NCBI GenBank assembly: GCA_016213325.1
Contig: JACRAY010000026.1
Span: forward strand, 62,001 to 126,000
DNA from: Burkholderiales bacterium
Lineage (GTDB): Bacteria > Pseudomonadota > Gammaproteobacteria > Burkholderiales > Burkholderiaceae_C
Direction of reading: 5' to 3'
Length of the DNA stretch: 64,000 nucleotides
Each line of letters starts with the position of its first letter. The stretch's first letter is position 1. The translations under genes were made by a program, and so were the position numbers. Below are positions 28,870-37,509 of this stretch, piece by piece. The notes under the pieces were generated by a model. The model had not been told where the DNA came from. It was given only the letters and a program-made list of their open reading frames with translations, and ran no database searches.

Positions 28870-29715
28870 GTGACCATCATCCAGGACTTCCTGCCGGACA
28901 CCCTGTTCGCCGGCAAGACCGTGTTCGTTACCGGCGGGGGCAGCGGCATCAACCTGGGCGTGGCGCGCAACTTCGCGGCGCTCGGCGCCAACGTTGCCAT
29001 CTGCGGGCGCACACAGGAGAAGCTGGACGCGGCGGCCGGCGAGCTGCGCGAACTGAACGCGCACGTAGCCGGCAGCCGCGTGCTCCCGGTGGCGGCCGAC
29101 GTGCGCGACTACGCCGCGATGGAGTCGGCGCTGGCCCGCACCCGCGATGAAGTCGGCGCCGTCGACGTGATGGTGGCGGGCGCTGCGGGCAACTTCCTGT
29201 GCCCGGCCGAACAGCTCAGCTCCAACGGCTTTCGCACCGTGGTCGAAATCGACCTGCTGGGCGCCTTCCATGCGTCGCGCGTGGCGTTCGAGCAGCTCAA
29301 GTCGACACGCGGCGTGCTGATCTACATCACCGCGCCGCAGTCGTTCGTGCCGCAGGCGTTCCAGGTGCACGTGGGTGCGGCCAAGGCCGGCATCGACATG
29401 CTGATGAAGAACCTGGCGCTCGAATGGGGCCCGCACGGCATCCGGGCCAACGGCATCTCGCCTGGCCCCATCGCGGGCACCGAAGGCATGAAGCGGCTGT
29501 CGAACGAACAGGCCGACCAGCAGGCCAAGGCCGCCATCCCGCTGCGCGGCTACGGTTCGGTCAACGACATCGGCCAGGCCGCGGTGTTCCTCGCCTCGCC
29601 CCTGGCCACCTACATCACGGGCACTGTGCTGTCGGTCGACGGCGGCCTCTCGCTGATCGGCTCGGCGTTGTGGAACGAGCAGGTTCGCCAGATGGCAGGC
29701 AAGCCACGCGGCTAG
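28870..29715 (+). CDS. SDR oxidoreductase, 2,4-dienoyl-CoA reductase-like
   Basis: The 281-aa protein is a short-chain dehydrogenase with TGGGSGINLGVARNFAALGANVAICGRT at the NAD(P) site. The usual YxxxK is replaced by VHVGAAK (Lys kept, Tyr lost), within QAFQVHVGAAKAGIDMLMKNLALEWGPHGIRANGISPGPIAGTEGMKRL. This pattern is that of peroxisomal-type 2,4-dienoyl-CoA reductases, which reduce dienoyl-CoA with NADPH during beta-oxidation of polyunsaturated fatty acids. The start is GTG at 28870 with GGAGA upstream. The call to family is strong; the exact acyl substrate is not. Confidence 0.85.
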   Translation: MTIIQDFLPDTLFAGKTVFVTGGGSGINLGVARNFAALGANVAICGRTQEKLDAAAGELRELNAHVAGSRVLPVAADVRDYAAMESALARTRDEVGAVDVMVAGAAGNFLCPAEQLSSNGFRTVVEIDLLGAFHASRVAFEQLKSTRGVLIYITAPQSFVPQAFQVHVGAAKAGIDMLMKNLALEWGPHGIRANGISPGPIAGTEGMKRLSNEQADQQAKAAIPLRGYGSVNDIGQAAVFLASPLATYITGTVLSVDGGLSLIGSALWNEQVRQMAGKPRG

Positions 29716-29731
29716 CAGCTCATCTGCACGC

Positions 29732-29737
29732 TATGCT
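29732..29737 (+). promoter_or_regulatory. Possible -10 (TATGCT) of the kinase gene
   Basis: TATGCT lies 6 bases before the ATG at 29744, and no Shine-Dalgarno is present; a leaderless start is suggested. Confidence 0.35.
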
Positions 29738-29743
29738 GGCCGC

Positions 29744-31672
29744 ATGAGCGCGTCCGCCCCGCCCGCCATCGGCACACCGGCCTGGTGGGCCCAGCTCGCG
29801 AGCGGCCTCGACGAGATGCTGTGGGTGTGGGAAGCCGCCACCGGGCGGCTGGTGCATGCCAACGCGGTGTTGCTGCGCTTCCTGAACACGCCCAGCGCGC
29901 CCGCGAACGGGCGCGAGCTGCTGCTGGACCGTGTCTCGCCCGAGGATGCGCAGGCCCTGTCGCTGGCGCGGCGCAGCCTGCCCGGCGAGGACTACACGCT
30001 CGAATACCGCTTGCAGGTGGCGCAGCCGGGCGCGCGGCCCACCCGGCTGCGCGAGCGCGCCTTCGCCTGCGCCGGCCCCGACGGCTCGGTGTGGGTGGCC
30101 CATGTCATGCGCGACGTGTCGTGGCAGTTCGACACCACGGCGCAGCTGCACCTGGAGATCAGCCGGCGGGCCGATGCCGAACGCAGCCTCGGCGAAGCGA
30201 CGGCACGGCTCGAGGCCATGCTGGCCACCGCCAACGACCCCGTGATCACCGTGGACGAGTCGAGCCGCATCATCGACTGGAACCGCGCCGCGGAGAAGGT
30301 GTTCGGCTGGACCGCGGCAGAGGCGCTGGGCCAGCAGCTGCCCGAGCTGATCATCCCGCCCGACTACCGCGAGCAGCACCGCATGGGCATCGCGCGCTTC
30401 CTGGCCGACGGCACGGCGCGCTTCTTCCAGCGGCGCGTGGAAACGCACGCGCTGCGGCGCAGCGGCGAGCTGTTCGACGTGGAACTGTCGCTGTGGCCGG
30501 TGCGCACGGCCGCGGGCTACACCTTCAGCTCGTTCGTGCGCGACATCTCGCGGCGCAAGGCCGCCGCGCGCGCGCTGGCCGAGTCCGAGGCCAAGTACCG
30601 CAAGGTGGTCGAGAACGTGAACGAGGGCATCCTCGTCACCGCGGGCGGCCGCATCCTGTACGCCAACCCCAAGGCCCTGGCCATCACCGGCATCGACGAG
30701 CAGGCCGCGCTGTCGAAGCCCTTCATCGAGTTCATCCACCCCGACGACCGCGAGCGCGTGCTGGCCAACCACATGCGGAGGTTGAAGGGCGAGCCGGTGG
30801 AGAACTACTACCACTTCCGCGTGGTCCACGGCGGCGGCGCGGTGCGCTGGCTGGAGATCTCCGCGGTGGTGTTCGAGTGGCAGGGCGCACCCGCCACGCT
30901 CAACTTCCTGACCGACGTGACCGACCGGCTGCAGGCCGAGGACGAGATGCGCAAGGCCCTGGCGCGCGAGCGCGAGCTGTCGGAGCTGAAGTCGCGCTTC
31001 GTCGCCGTGGCCTCGCACGAGCTGCGCACGCCGCTGGCGGGCATCCTGTCATCGGTCGAATTGCTGGACACCTACGGCAACCGCCTGCCCGACGAGGAGC
31101 GGCACGAACTGCTGGCGCAAGTCCGCGCCGCGGTCGCACGCATGGACGCGATGGTCGACCAGGTGCTCTTGGCCAGCAAGCTCGAGTCGGGGCAGTTCGC
31201 GTTCGATCCGCGTCCGCACTCGGTGCCCGACCTGCTGGTGCAGCTAGCCGCCGAGATGGACCAGGCCAACCCGCAGGCCGCGCGCATCGCGATGCGTTGC
31301 GACGGGCTGGAGGATGCGCGCCTGCTCGACGCCAAGCTGGTGCGCCACATCCTCGTCAACCTGCTGTCCAACGCACTCAAGTACTCGCCGCCGGACACCG
31401 CCGTGGAGTGCTACGCCGCGGCGGAGGACCGCGACTCGCTGTCGTTCGCCGTGCAGGACCGCGGCATCGGCATCCCGGCGCAGGACCTGCCGCGCCTGTT
31501 CGAGACGTTCCACCGCGGCGGCAACGTGGGGAGCATCCAGGGCACCGGCATCGGCCTGCACATCGTGCGCGAATGCGTGGAGTTGCACCGCGGCCGCATC
31601 GAAGTCGAGAGCGAGCCCGGCCGTGGCACCATCTTCCATGTGCGGTTGCACGCGCCGCAGCCTGCCGCCTAG
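29744..31672 (+). CDS. PAS-domain sensor histidine kinase
   Basis: The 642-aa protein has a PAS-like segment at residues ~20-140, a canonical PAS (ANDPVITVDESSRIIDWNRAAEKVFGWTAAEALGQ, ~165-285), a third PAS (~290-400), a HisKA domain with His425 in ASHELRTPLAG and a HATPase_c domain (LLSNALKYSPPD, DRGIGIPAQDLPRLFETFHRGGN, GTGIGLHIVRE). No membrane segments are present, so it is a cytoplasmic sensor. It phosphorylates, by inference, the sigma-54 response regulator 14 bp downstream. Input may be redox or a small ligand. Confidence 0.93.
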   Translation: MSASAPPAIGTPAWWAQLASGLDEMLWVWEAATGRLVHANAVLLRFLNTPSAPANGRELLLDRVSPEDAQALSLARRSLPGEDYTLEYRLQVAQPGARPTRLRERAFACAGPDGSVWVAHVMRDVSWQFDTTAQLHLEISRRADAERSLGEATARLEAMLATANDPVITVDESSRIIDWNRAAEKVFGWTAAEALGQQLPELIIPPDYREQHRMGIARFLADGTARFFQRRVETHALRRSGELFDVELSLWPVRTAAGYTFSSFVRDISRRKAAARALAESEAKYRKVVENVNEGILVTAGGRILYANPKALAITGIDEQAALSKPFIEFIHPDDRERVLANHMRRLKGEPVENYYHFRVVHGGGAVRWLEISAVVFEWQGAPATLNFLTDVTDRLQAEDEMRKALARERELSELKSRFVAVASHELRTPLAGILSSVELLDTYGNRLPDEERHELLAQVRAAVARMDAMVDQVLLASKLESGQFAFDPRPHSVPDLLVQLAAEMDQANPQAARIAMRCDGLEDARLLDAKLVRHILVNLLSNALKYSPPDTAVECYAAAEDRDSLSFAVQDRGIGIPAQDLPRLFETFHRGGNVGSIQGTGIGLHIVRECVELHRGRIEVESEPGRGTIFHVRLHAPQPAA

Positions 31673-31686
31673 AAGAACCAACAAAC

Positions 31687-33039
<1,353 letters not shown>

Positions 33040-33047
33040 CTGCGCAC

Positions 33048-33065
33048 TGTCGGGATTCACCGACA
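33048..33065. promoter_or_regulatory. Upstream activator site 1 (TGTC-N10-GACA)
   Basis: TGTC at 33048-33051 and GACA at 33062-33065 lie exactly 10 bases apart, embedded in a 7-bp dyad CTGTCGG/CCGACAG. TGTC-N10-GACA is the described binding consensus for GlrR in enterobacteria. Confidence 0.7.
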
Positions 33066-33117
33066 GCGCCACTTCCCCCTGTTACCTGCCCGGCGGCAAG
33101 CGGGCGCAGCCCCGGGC

Positions 33118-33135
33118 TGTCGGCAAACGCCGACA
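33118..33135. promoter_or_regulatory. Upstream activator site 2 (TGTC-N10-GACA)
   Basis: TGTC at 33118-33121 and GACA at 33132-33135, again exactly 10 bases apart, with inner arms TGTCGGC/GCCGACA. It lies 70 bp from site 1 and about 40 bp before the -24 element. Confidence 0.7.
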
Positions 33136-33145
33136 AGTGCGCGCG

Positions 33146-33158
33146 CAAGTCGTTGATT
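33146..33158 (-). promoter_or_regulatory. Putative IHF binding site
   Basis: On the minus strand the sequence is AATCAACGACTTG, a full match to the IHF consensus WATCAA-N4-TTR. It lies between the activator sites and the sigma-54 promoter, where DNA bending would bring them together. Confidence 0.55.
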
Positions 33159-33174
33159 CCATTGGCCGAAAAGC

Positions 33175-33190
33175 TGGCACGGCGCTTGAG
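33175..33190 (+). promoter_or_regulatory. Candidate sigma-54 (-24/-12) promoter
   Basis: TGGCAC (33175-33180) is a perfect -24 element; five bases later TTGAG replaces the TTGCA of the -12 element (GC changed to GA). Transcription would begin near 33201, about 19 bases before the ATG at 33220. Confidence 0.6.
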
Positions 33191-33219
33191 TAGGAAGAGG
33201 CATTCGAGGAGCACGACGA

Positions 33220-34200
33220 ATGAACCGATTCCTGCAAAACCTGCAAAGCCGCCACGGTGTCCGCCAGTTCTGCCTGTCGCTGGTGGAGGCGCTCGCCGCG
33301 CTGGCGCTCGCTGCGTGCGGCGGCGGTACAGCAGTGGAAGAGATGGAAGTGGCGCAGGCCAGGCCGGTCGCCATGTTGGCGCAGCCGGCCAGCTCGGTGA
33401 CGATGACCAAGGTGGCCTTCAGCAACAGCGACGGCCAGGCGCTTACCGGCTTTCTGTTCCGCGACCCGGGTGCCATCACGCGCCAGGCCGCCGTGGTGAT
33501 GATGCATGGCTGCAGCGGCGTGTGGTCCAACGGCGTGGTGAATGCCGACCCGCAGCCGCCGAAGTCGGCCTTGTCGCACGTCCACCGCCGCTGGGGCGAG
33601 CAACTGGCCCGCGACGGCTACACCGCGCTGCTGGTCGACAGCTTCACGGCGCGCGGGCTCACCAACGAATGCGGCAACGGCACCGCCGGCCTGAACGAAG
33701 CCGTGGTGCGGCCGCGCGACGCGTTGGCTGGCCGCCAGTGGCTGGTCGACAACGGGTGGGTGGCCGGCTCGCGCATCGCCCTGTTGGGCTGGTCCAACGG
33801 CGGCAGCGCGGTGATGGCGGCCATGGACACGAGCAACGCCGGCGCCCCCGGCGCCCGGCCGTTCGCTGAAGCCTTCGCGTTCTATCCCGGCTGCGGCCTC
33901 ATCAACAACTTCGGCGGCGATGCCAGCACGCCGGCCAAGACGACCTGGCTGCCGTATGCGCCCGTGACGATCCACCACGGCTCGCTCGACGCGCTGTACA
34001 CCGACGGCCGCTGCGCCAACCGCGTGGCCGGGGCTGCAGGACTGGCTGCGATGACGGTGCATGCCGGCGCGCGCCACAGCTTCGACCAGGTCGACTTGGG
34101 CAAACCCCTGTCCGCGCCCTACACCGCGCAGGACCAGCAAGCGCAGGCCAACGCCGACGCGGCCGTGCAAGCCCGCCTGGCCACTCTGTTCCCGCAGTAA
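33220..34200 (+). CDS. Dienelactone-hydrolase-like lipoprotein
   Basis: The 326-aa protein has an N-terminal region with a possible lipobox (LALAACGG, Cys at about residue 33) and an alpha/beta-hydrolase fold: VVMMHGCSG, the nucleophile elbow GWSNGGS, an acid in HHGSLDALYTDG and the His in AGARHSFDQ. This matches the dienelactone hydrolase family, but substrate is unknown. It begins the operon behind the sigma-54 promoter. GAGGA precedes the ATG. It is probably exported or lipid-anchored, which is unusual for this mostly cytosolic family. Confidence 0.82.
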   Translation: MNRFLQNLQSRHGVRQFCLSLVEALAALALAACGGGTAVEEMEVAQARPVAMLAQPASSVTMTKVAFSNSDGQALTGFLFRDPGAITRQAAVVMMHGCSGVWSNGVVNADPQPPKSALSHVHRRWGEQLARDGYTALLVDSFTARGLTNECGNGTAGLNEAVVRPRDALAGRQWLVDNGWVAGSRIALLGWSNGGSAVMAAMDTSNAGAPGARPFAEAFAFYPGCGLINNFGGDASTPAKTTWLPYAPVTIHHGSLDALYTDGRCANRVAGAAGLAAMTVHAGARHSFDQVDLGKPLSAPYTAQDQQAQANADAAVQARLATLFPQ

Positions 34201-34228
34201 GCCAACCCAACCATCTCAAGGAGCGACC

Positions 34229-34657
34229 ATGACCCCCCACCAGATCGACCTCGTGCAGAAGACCTTCGCCAAGGTCAAGCCCATCGCCGGCGTCGCCGCC
34301 CAGCTGTTCTATGGCCGCCTGTTCGAGCTCGACCCCAGCCTGCGCGCCATGTTCAAGGGCGACATGCGGAAGCAGGGCCAGATGCTGATGAGCGTGCTGG
34401 GCGTGGCCGTCAACGGCCTGCGCAACCTGGAGACGCTGTCGCCGGTGGTGCGCCAGCTCGGTGCGCGCCACATCGACTACGGCGTGAAGCCGCAGCACTA
34501 CGACACCGTCGGCGCCGCGCTGCTGTGGACGCTGCAGGAGGGACTGCAGGCCGACTTCACTCCCGAAGTGCGTGCCGCCTGGGCCGGCGCTTACGGACTG
34601 CTGGCCGAAGTGATGCAGCTGGGCGAAATGGAAGCCCGCGCGGGGGTGGCAGCATGA
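34229..34657 (+). CDS. Single-domain bacterial globin
   Basis: The 142-aa protein is a globin: TPHQIDLVQKTFAKVKPIAGVAAQLFYGRLFELDPSLRAMFKGDMRKQGQMLMSVLG covers helices A-E, and the proximal His is in RQLGARHIDYGVKPQHYDTVGAALLWTLQEGLQADFTPEVRAAWAGAYGLLAEVM. Length and pattern match Vitreoscilla-type haemoglobins, which bind oxygen or nitric oxide. AAGGAG lies before the ATG. It follows the hydrolase by 28 bp and overlaps the next gene, so all three share the sigma-54 promoter. Confidence 0.9.
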   Translation: MTPHQIDLVQKTFAKVKPIAGVAAQLFYGRLFELDPSLRAMFKGDMRKQGQMLMSVLGVAVNGLRNLETLSPVVRQLGARHIDYGVKPQHYDTVGAALLWTLQEGLQADFTPEVRAAWAGAYGLLAEVMQLGEMEARAGVAA

Positions 34658-34968
34658 GCTTCATGCATCGCCTGGAAGGCGCCAGCGTGATCCGCGTGCA
34701 GCCGCGCGGAGACCGTGTGCTGACGGCCTGCGAAGGCCGCCTATGGGTGACGGTTGCGGGCGTGCGCGCCGCGGACCACGTGCTGAAGGCGGGCGATCGC
34801 ATGCTGCTGCGCGCCGGCGAAGTCGCCGTGATCTCTTCGGGGCCGCGGGGCCGCCACTCCACTTTCTCCGTGGAAGCCCATGCGCCCGCCCGTCCCCGGC
34901 GGGCCGCAACGCGCGGCTGGTTGCATGCCTTGATGATGGGCGTGCCGGGCCCGCGTTTCGCACGCTGA
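34654..34968 (+). CDS. DUF2917 family protein
   Basis: The 104-aa protein has the DUF2917 pattern: IRVQPRGDRVLTACEGRLWVTVAG...DHVLKAGDRMLLRAGEVAVISS, a small cupin-like beta fold, followed by a basic tail. Its ATG overlaps the globin stop by four bases (ATGA), so translation is coupled. Function unknown; the operon setting suggests a part in the same response. Confidence 0.8.
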   Translation: MSFMHRLEGASVIRVQPRGDRVLTACEGRLWVTVAGVRAADHVLKAGDRMLLRAGEVAVISSGPRGRHSTFSVEAHAPARPRRAATRGWLHALMMGVPGPRFAR

Positions 34969-34981
34969 AGTCCGGCCCCTG

Positions 34982-34987
34982 CACAAT
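34982..34987 (+). promoter_or_regulatory. Possible -10 (CACAAT) of the phosphoesterase gene
   Basis: CACAAT ends 6 bases before the GTG at 34994; same layout as at 10598 and 19586. Confidence 0.35.
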
Positions 34988-34993
34988 CGGCTG

Positions 34994-35851
34994 GTGAATA
35001 TCCAGCTGATGTCCGACCTGCACCTCGAGTCGCACCCCGGCTACCACCCGCGCCCGGCACCGGGCGCGCAGCTGCTGGTGCTGGCGGGTGACATCGGTTC
35101 CTACCAGAAGGGCTCGCTGCTGCCGGGCAACGATTTCGGGCTGGAGCGCTTCTCGCCGCGCCACGGCTGGCCGGTGCCGGTGCTGTACGTGCCGGGCAAC
35201 CACGAGTACGACAACCTCGACTTCGACGAGACGCATGCGCGGCTGCGCGAATGCTGCGAGCGGCTGGGCATCACCTGGCTGGAACGTGAAGTGCTGGTGC
35301 TGGACGGCATCCGCTTCGTCGGCACGACCCTGTGGGCCGACTTCGATGCGCTGGCGCTGCGCCCCGGGTACCCCGCGCCCGACACTCCGCAACTGCTGAA
35401 GCAGCGCGACAAGGCGTATCGCGCCGCCAACTTCTACCTGCAGAAGGCCGCCACGCAACGGCACGGCAAGTTGATGCTGGCCGACGGCTGGCGCGAACAG
35501 GCGCTGGTGTGCCAGCAGTGGCTGCGCGAGGCACTGGCGCAGCCTTTCGACGGCACCACCGTGGTGGTGACGCATTTCGCGCCCAGCCTGCGCAGCGCAG
35601 ACCCGCGCTACGGGATGACGCCCGGCACCGCCGGCTTCTGCAACTCGCTGGACGAGCTGCTGCCGCTGGCGCAGTTCTGGCTTCATGGTCACCTGCACTG
35701 CCAGCACGACTATGTGGCGGGCGGCTGCCGCGTGCTGGCCAACACGCTCGGTTATGCCTCCAAGGGCGAGCAAGCCGGCTTCCGCGAGGACTTCGTGCTG
35801 CAGCTGCCGGTGCGTGCTAGTCTGGCGCCCAATATCAGGAGAGAGCCATGA
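34994..35851 (+). CDS. Metallophosphoesterase
   Basis: The 285-aa protein has a calcineurin-like phosphoesterase core: MSDLHLESH (D-x-H metal ligands, residues 7-9), LAGDIGS, VPGNHEYD, VVVTHFAPS and WLHGHLHCQHDY. The substrate could be a cyclic nucleotide, phosphomonoester or nucleic acid. GTG start at 34994, 25 bp beyond the DUF2917 gene but with its own -10-like CACAAT. Its stop overlaps the start of the universal stress protein gene by four bases. Confidence 0.88.
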   Translation: MNIQLMSDLHLESHPGYHPRPAPGAQLLVLAGDIGSYQKGSLLPGNDFGLERFSPRHGWPVPVLYVPGNHEYDNLDFDETHARLRECCERLGITWLEREVLVLDGIRFVGTTLWADFDALALRPGYPAPDTPQLLKQRDKAYRAANFYLQKAATQRHGKLMLADGWREQALVCQQWLREALAQPFDGTTVVVTHFAPSLRSADPRYGMTPGTAGFCNSLDELLPLAQFWLHGHLHCQHDYVAGGCRVLANTLGYASKGEQAGFREDFVLQLPVRASLAPNIRREP

Positions 35852-36270
35852 AAATCCTGCTTGCCGTGGACGGCAGCGACTACACCCGCAAGATGCTCGA
35901 CTACGTCTGCGACAACCGCTCGCTGTTCGACGCGAGCCACGAGTACGTGGCGTTCACCGCCCCCATGCCGGTGCCGCCGCACGCCAGGTCGGTGGTCGGC
36001 TCCGCCACGGTGCAGGGCTTCCACGAGGAAGAGGCGCAGAAGGTGCTGGGGCCCACGCTGGAACGCATGCGTTCCGCCGGCCTGCAGGCACGCGGCGAGT
36101 GGAAACCAGGTTCGGCCGGCGAGACGATTGCTGCGGTGTCGCGCGAAGGCGGCTACGACATGATCATCATGGGCAGTCACGGCCATGGTGCACTGGCCCG
36201 CCTCGTCATGGGGTCGGTGACCACCATCGTGCTGGCGGAGTGCACCGTTCCCGTGCTGCTCATTCGCTGA
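35848..36270 (+). CDS. Universal stress protein (UspA family)
   Basis: The 140-aa protein starts MKILLAVDGSDYTRKMLDYV and has the ATP-binding signature MGSHGHGALARLVMGSVTTIVLAECTVPVLLIR (G-2x-G-9x-G-S/T). It is a soluble stress-response protein, probably nucleotide-binding. ATG overlaps the phosphoesterase stop, so the two form an operon. Confidence 0.92.
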   Translation: MKILLAVDGSDYTRKMLDYVCDNRSLFDASHEYVAFTAPMPVPPHARSVVGSATVQGFHEEEAQKVLGPTLERMRSAGLQARGEWKPGSAGETIAAVSREGGYDMIIMGSHGHGALARLVMGSVTTIVLAECTVPVLLIR

Positions 36271-36381
36271 CGGCCGAGCACGCGTTACGCGTGCGTACAC
36301 AAGCCAGTCGATCTTTACACGCGCGGCACACGTGGGCATCGCGGAGTTGCGACACTGGGGCCTTGTAGCAGGGGAAAAGAA

Positions 36382-36513
36382 ATGAAACCGCTGTGGGCCC
36401 ACACTCTCGCATGGATCGCCGCGATCGCAGCCGCGCTGCTGCTCGCGATGATGGGTCCTGAAACGGTGAGCCTGCCCGACGCCTTCCCGCACGGCGCTTC
36501 GACACCGCGCTGA
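36382..36513 (+). CDS. Small membrane peptide (43 aa)
   Basis: The ATG at 36382 with AGGGGA just upstream opens a 43-codon frame: MKPLWAHTLAWIAAIAAALLLAMMG, one membrane helix, then a short polar tail ending HGASTPR. Its stop is 11 bases before the end of the convergent argP gene. It may be a real small protein; the evidence is the ribosome site and helix only. Confidence 0.45.
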   Translation: MKPLWAHTLAWIAAIAAALLLAMMGPETVSLPDAFPHGASTPR

Positions 36514-36523
36514 ACACGGCGCG

Positions 36524-37435
36524 CTATTTCAACGCAGCTGCAGCGGCGCCGCGCGTCAGCGCCGCGGTCAGCTGGTCCAGCACTTCCGACTCCAGGTTCC
36601 AGCAATGCCAGTAGAGCTGCACGGGCACCGTGCAGTCGGGCGCGACGTTGGTGACGCGCCCTTGCTCCAACAGCCCCGCAACCAGCAGTTCGGGCACCAC
36701 GCTCAGCCCCCAGCCCGCCAGCACCGCGCGCACCTGGCCTTCGGAGCTCGGCACGAACAGCTGGTGCACGCCGACACGCTTCAGGCCCAGGCAGCGCGCG
36801 ACGAATTCGCCCTGCATGTCGTCCTTGCGGTTGAAGGCGACGAAGGGCAGCTCGCGGAAGTTCTGCGGCGTGAGCCCGTTCGGGCAATGCCGGGCGGCAT
36901 AAGCCGGCTCGGCCACCGCGATGTACCGCATGGCCCCCAGCGGCAGCACCTTGCAGCCGCGCAGCGCCTGCTTGAGGGTGGTGACGCAGCCGAGCACCTG
37001 CCCGACGCGCAGCCATTCGTGCGTGAAGTCCTGGTCGTCGGTGATGATCTCCAGCGGCAGGCCTTGCCGCGCCAAGGTGTCGAGAGCAGGCAGCGCCCAG
37101 GTCGCGATGCTGTCCGCGTTCACTGCAATGGAAATGCGGTCTTCTTCGCCGCCGCCCGCCGCCGAGCTGGGCGCCAGCTCCTTCAGGTCGCGGTCGAGGT
37201 CGGCGCGCAGCAGCCTGAGCTGCCGGGTGTGCTTCAGCAGCAGCTGCCCCGCCGGCGTGGGACGCAAAGGACGGCTGCGCACCACCAGCACCGTGCCCAC
37301 TTGCGCCTCCAGCGCGCGCAGCCGCTGCGAGACAGCCGACTGGGTGATCGACAGGCGCTGCGCAGCCCGCTCGAAGCCGCCTTCTTCCACGATGGCGGCC
37401 AGGCATTCGAGGGCGATGGGGTCGTAGGGATTCAT
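36524..37435 (-). CDS. argP: LysR regulator of the ArgP (IciA) type
   Basis: The 303-aa protein matches ArgP: ALECLAAIVEEGGFERAAQRLSITQSAVSQRLRALEAQVGTVLVVR at the helix-turn-helix, then SIAVNADSIATWALPAL and PFVAFNRKDDMQGEF in the ligand domain. ArgP responds to arginine and lysine and regulates amino-acid export and metabolism. Here it diverges from dadA across 74 bp, so it probably also controls D-amino acid oxidation. Confidence 0.85.
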   Translation of the reverse strand: MNPYDPIALECLAAIVEEGGFERAAQRLSITQSAVSQRLRALEAQVGTVLVVRSRPLRPTPAGQLLLKHTRQLRLLRADLDRDLKELAPSSAAGGGEEDRISIAVNADSIATWALPALDTLARQGLPLEIITDDQDFTHEWLRVGQVLGCVTTLKQALRGCKVLPLGAMRYIAVAEPAYAARHCPNGLTPQNFRELPFVAFNRKDDMQGEFVARCLGLKRVGVHQLFVPSSEGQVRAVLAGWGLSVVPELLVAGLLEQGRVTNVAPDCTVPVQLYWHCWNLESEVLDQLTAALTRGAAAAALK

Positions 37436-37478
37436 TAGCGATCCTGATGATTCGCGCTGGAGTTTAATTTCCCTTTTA

Positions 37479-37490
37479 ATGGCGCGCCAT
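37479..37490. promoter_or_regulatory. 12-bp palindrome between argP and dadA
   Basis: ATGGCGCGCCAT is a perfect palindrome 19 bases before the dadA ATG, just downstream of an AT-rich run (37462-37480). It could be an operator or simply a GC-rich chance palindrome. Confidence 0.3.
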
Positions 37491-37509
37491 CGCCTGCAAA
37501 CTCGCGGGC

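Noticed and set aside
29785-31686. Fusion of the sigma-54 regulator to a long upstream frame
   Set aside because: The upstream part is an Arg/Ala-rich shadow of the histidine kinase; the receiver domain starts at the ATG at 31687.
33160-33180. Alternative sigma-54 promoter using TTGGCC at 33162 as the -24
   Set aside because: The spacing to the next GC is wrong; TGGCAC at 33175 fits better and is placed correctly before the start codon.
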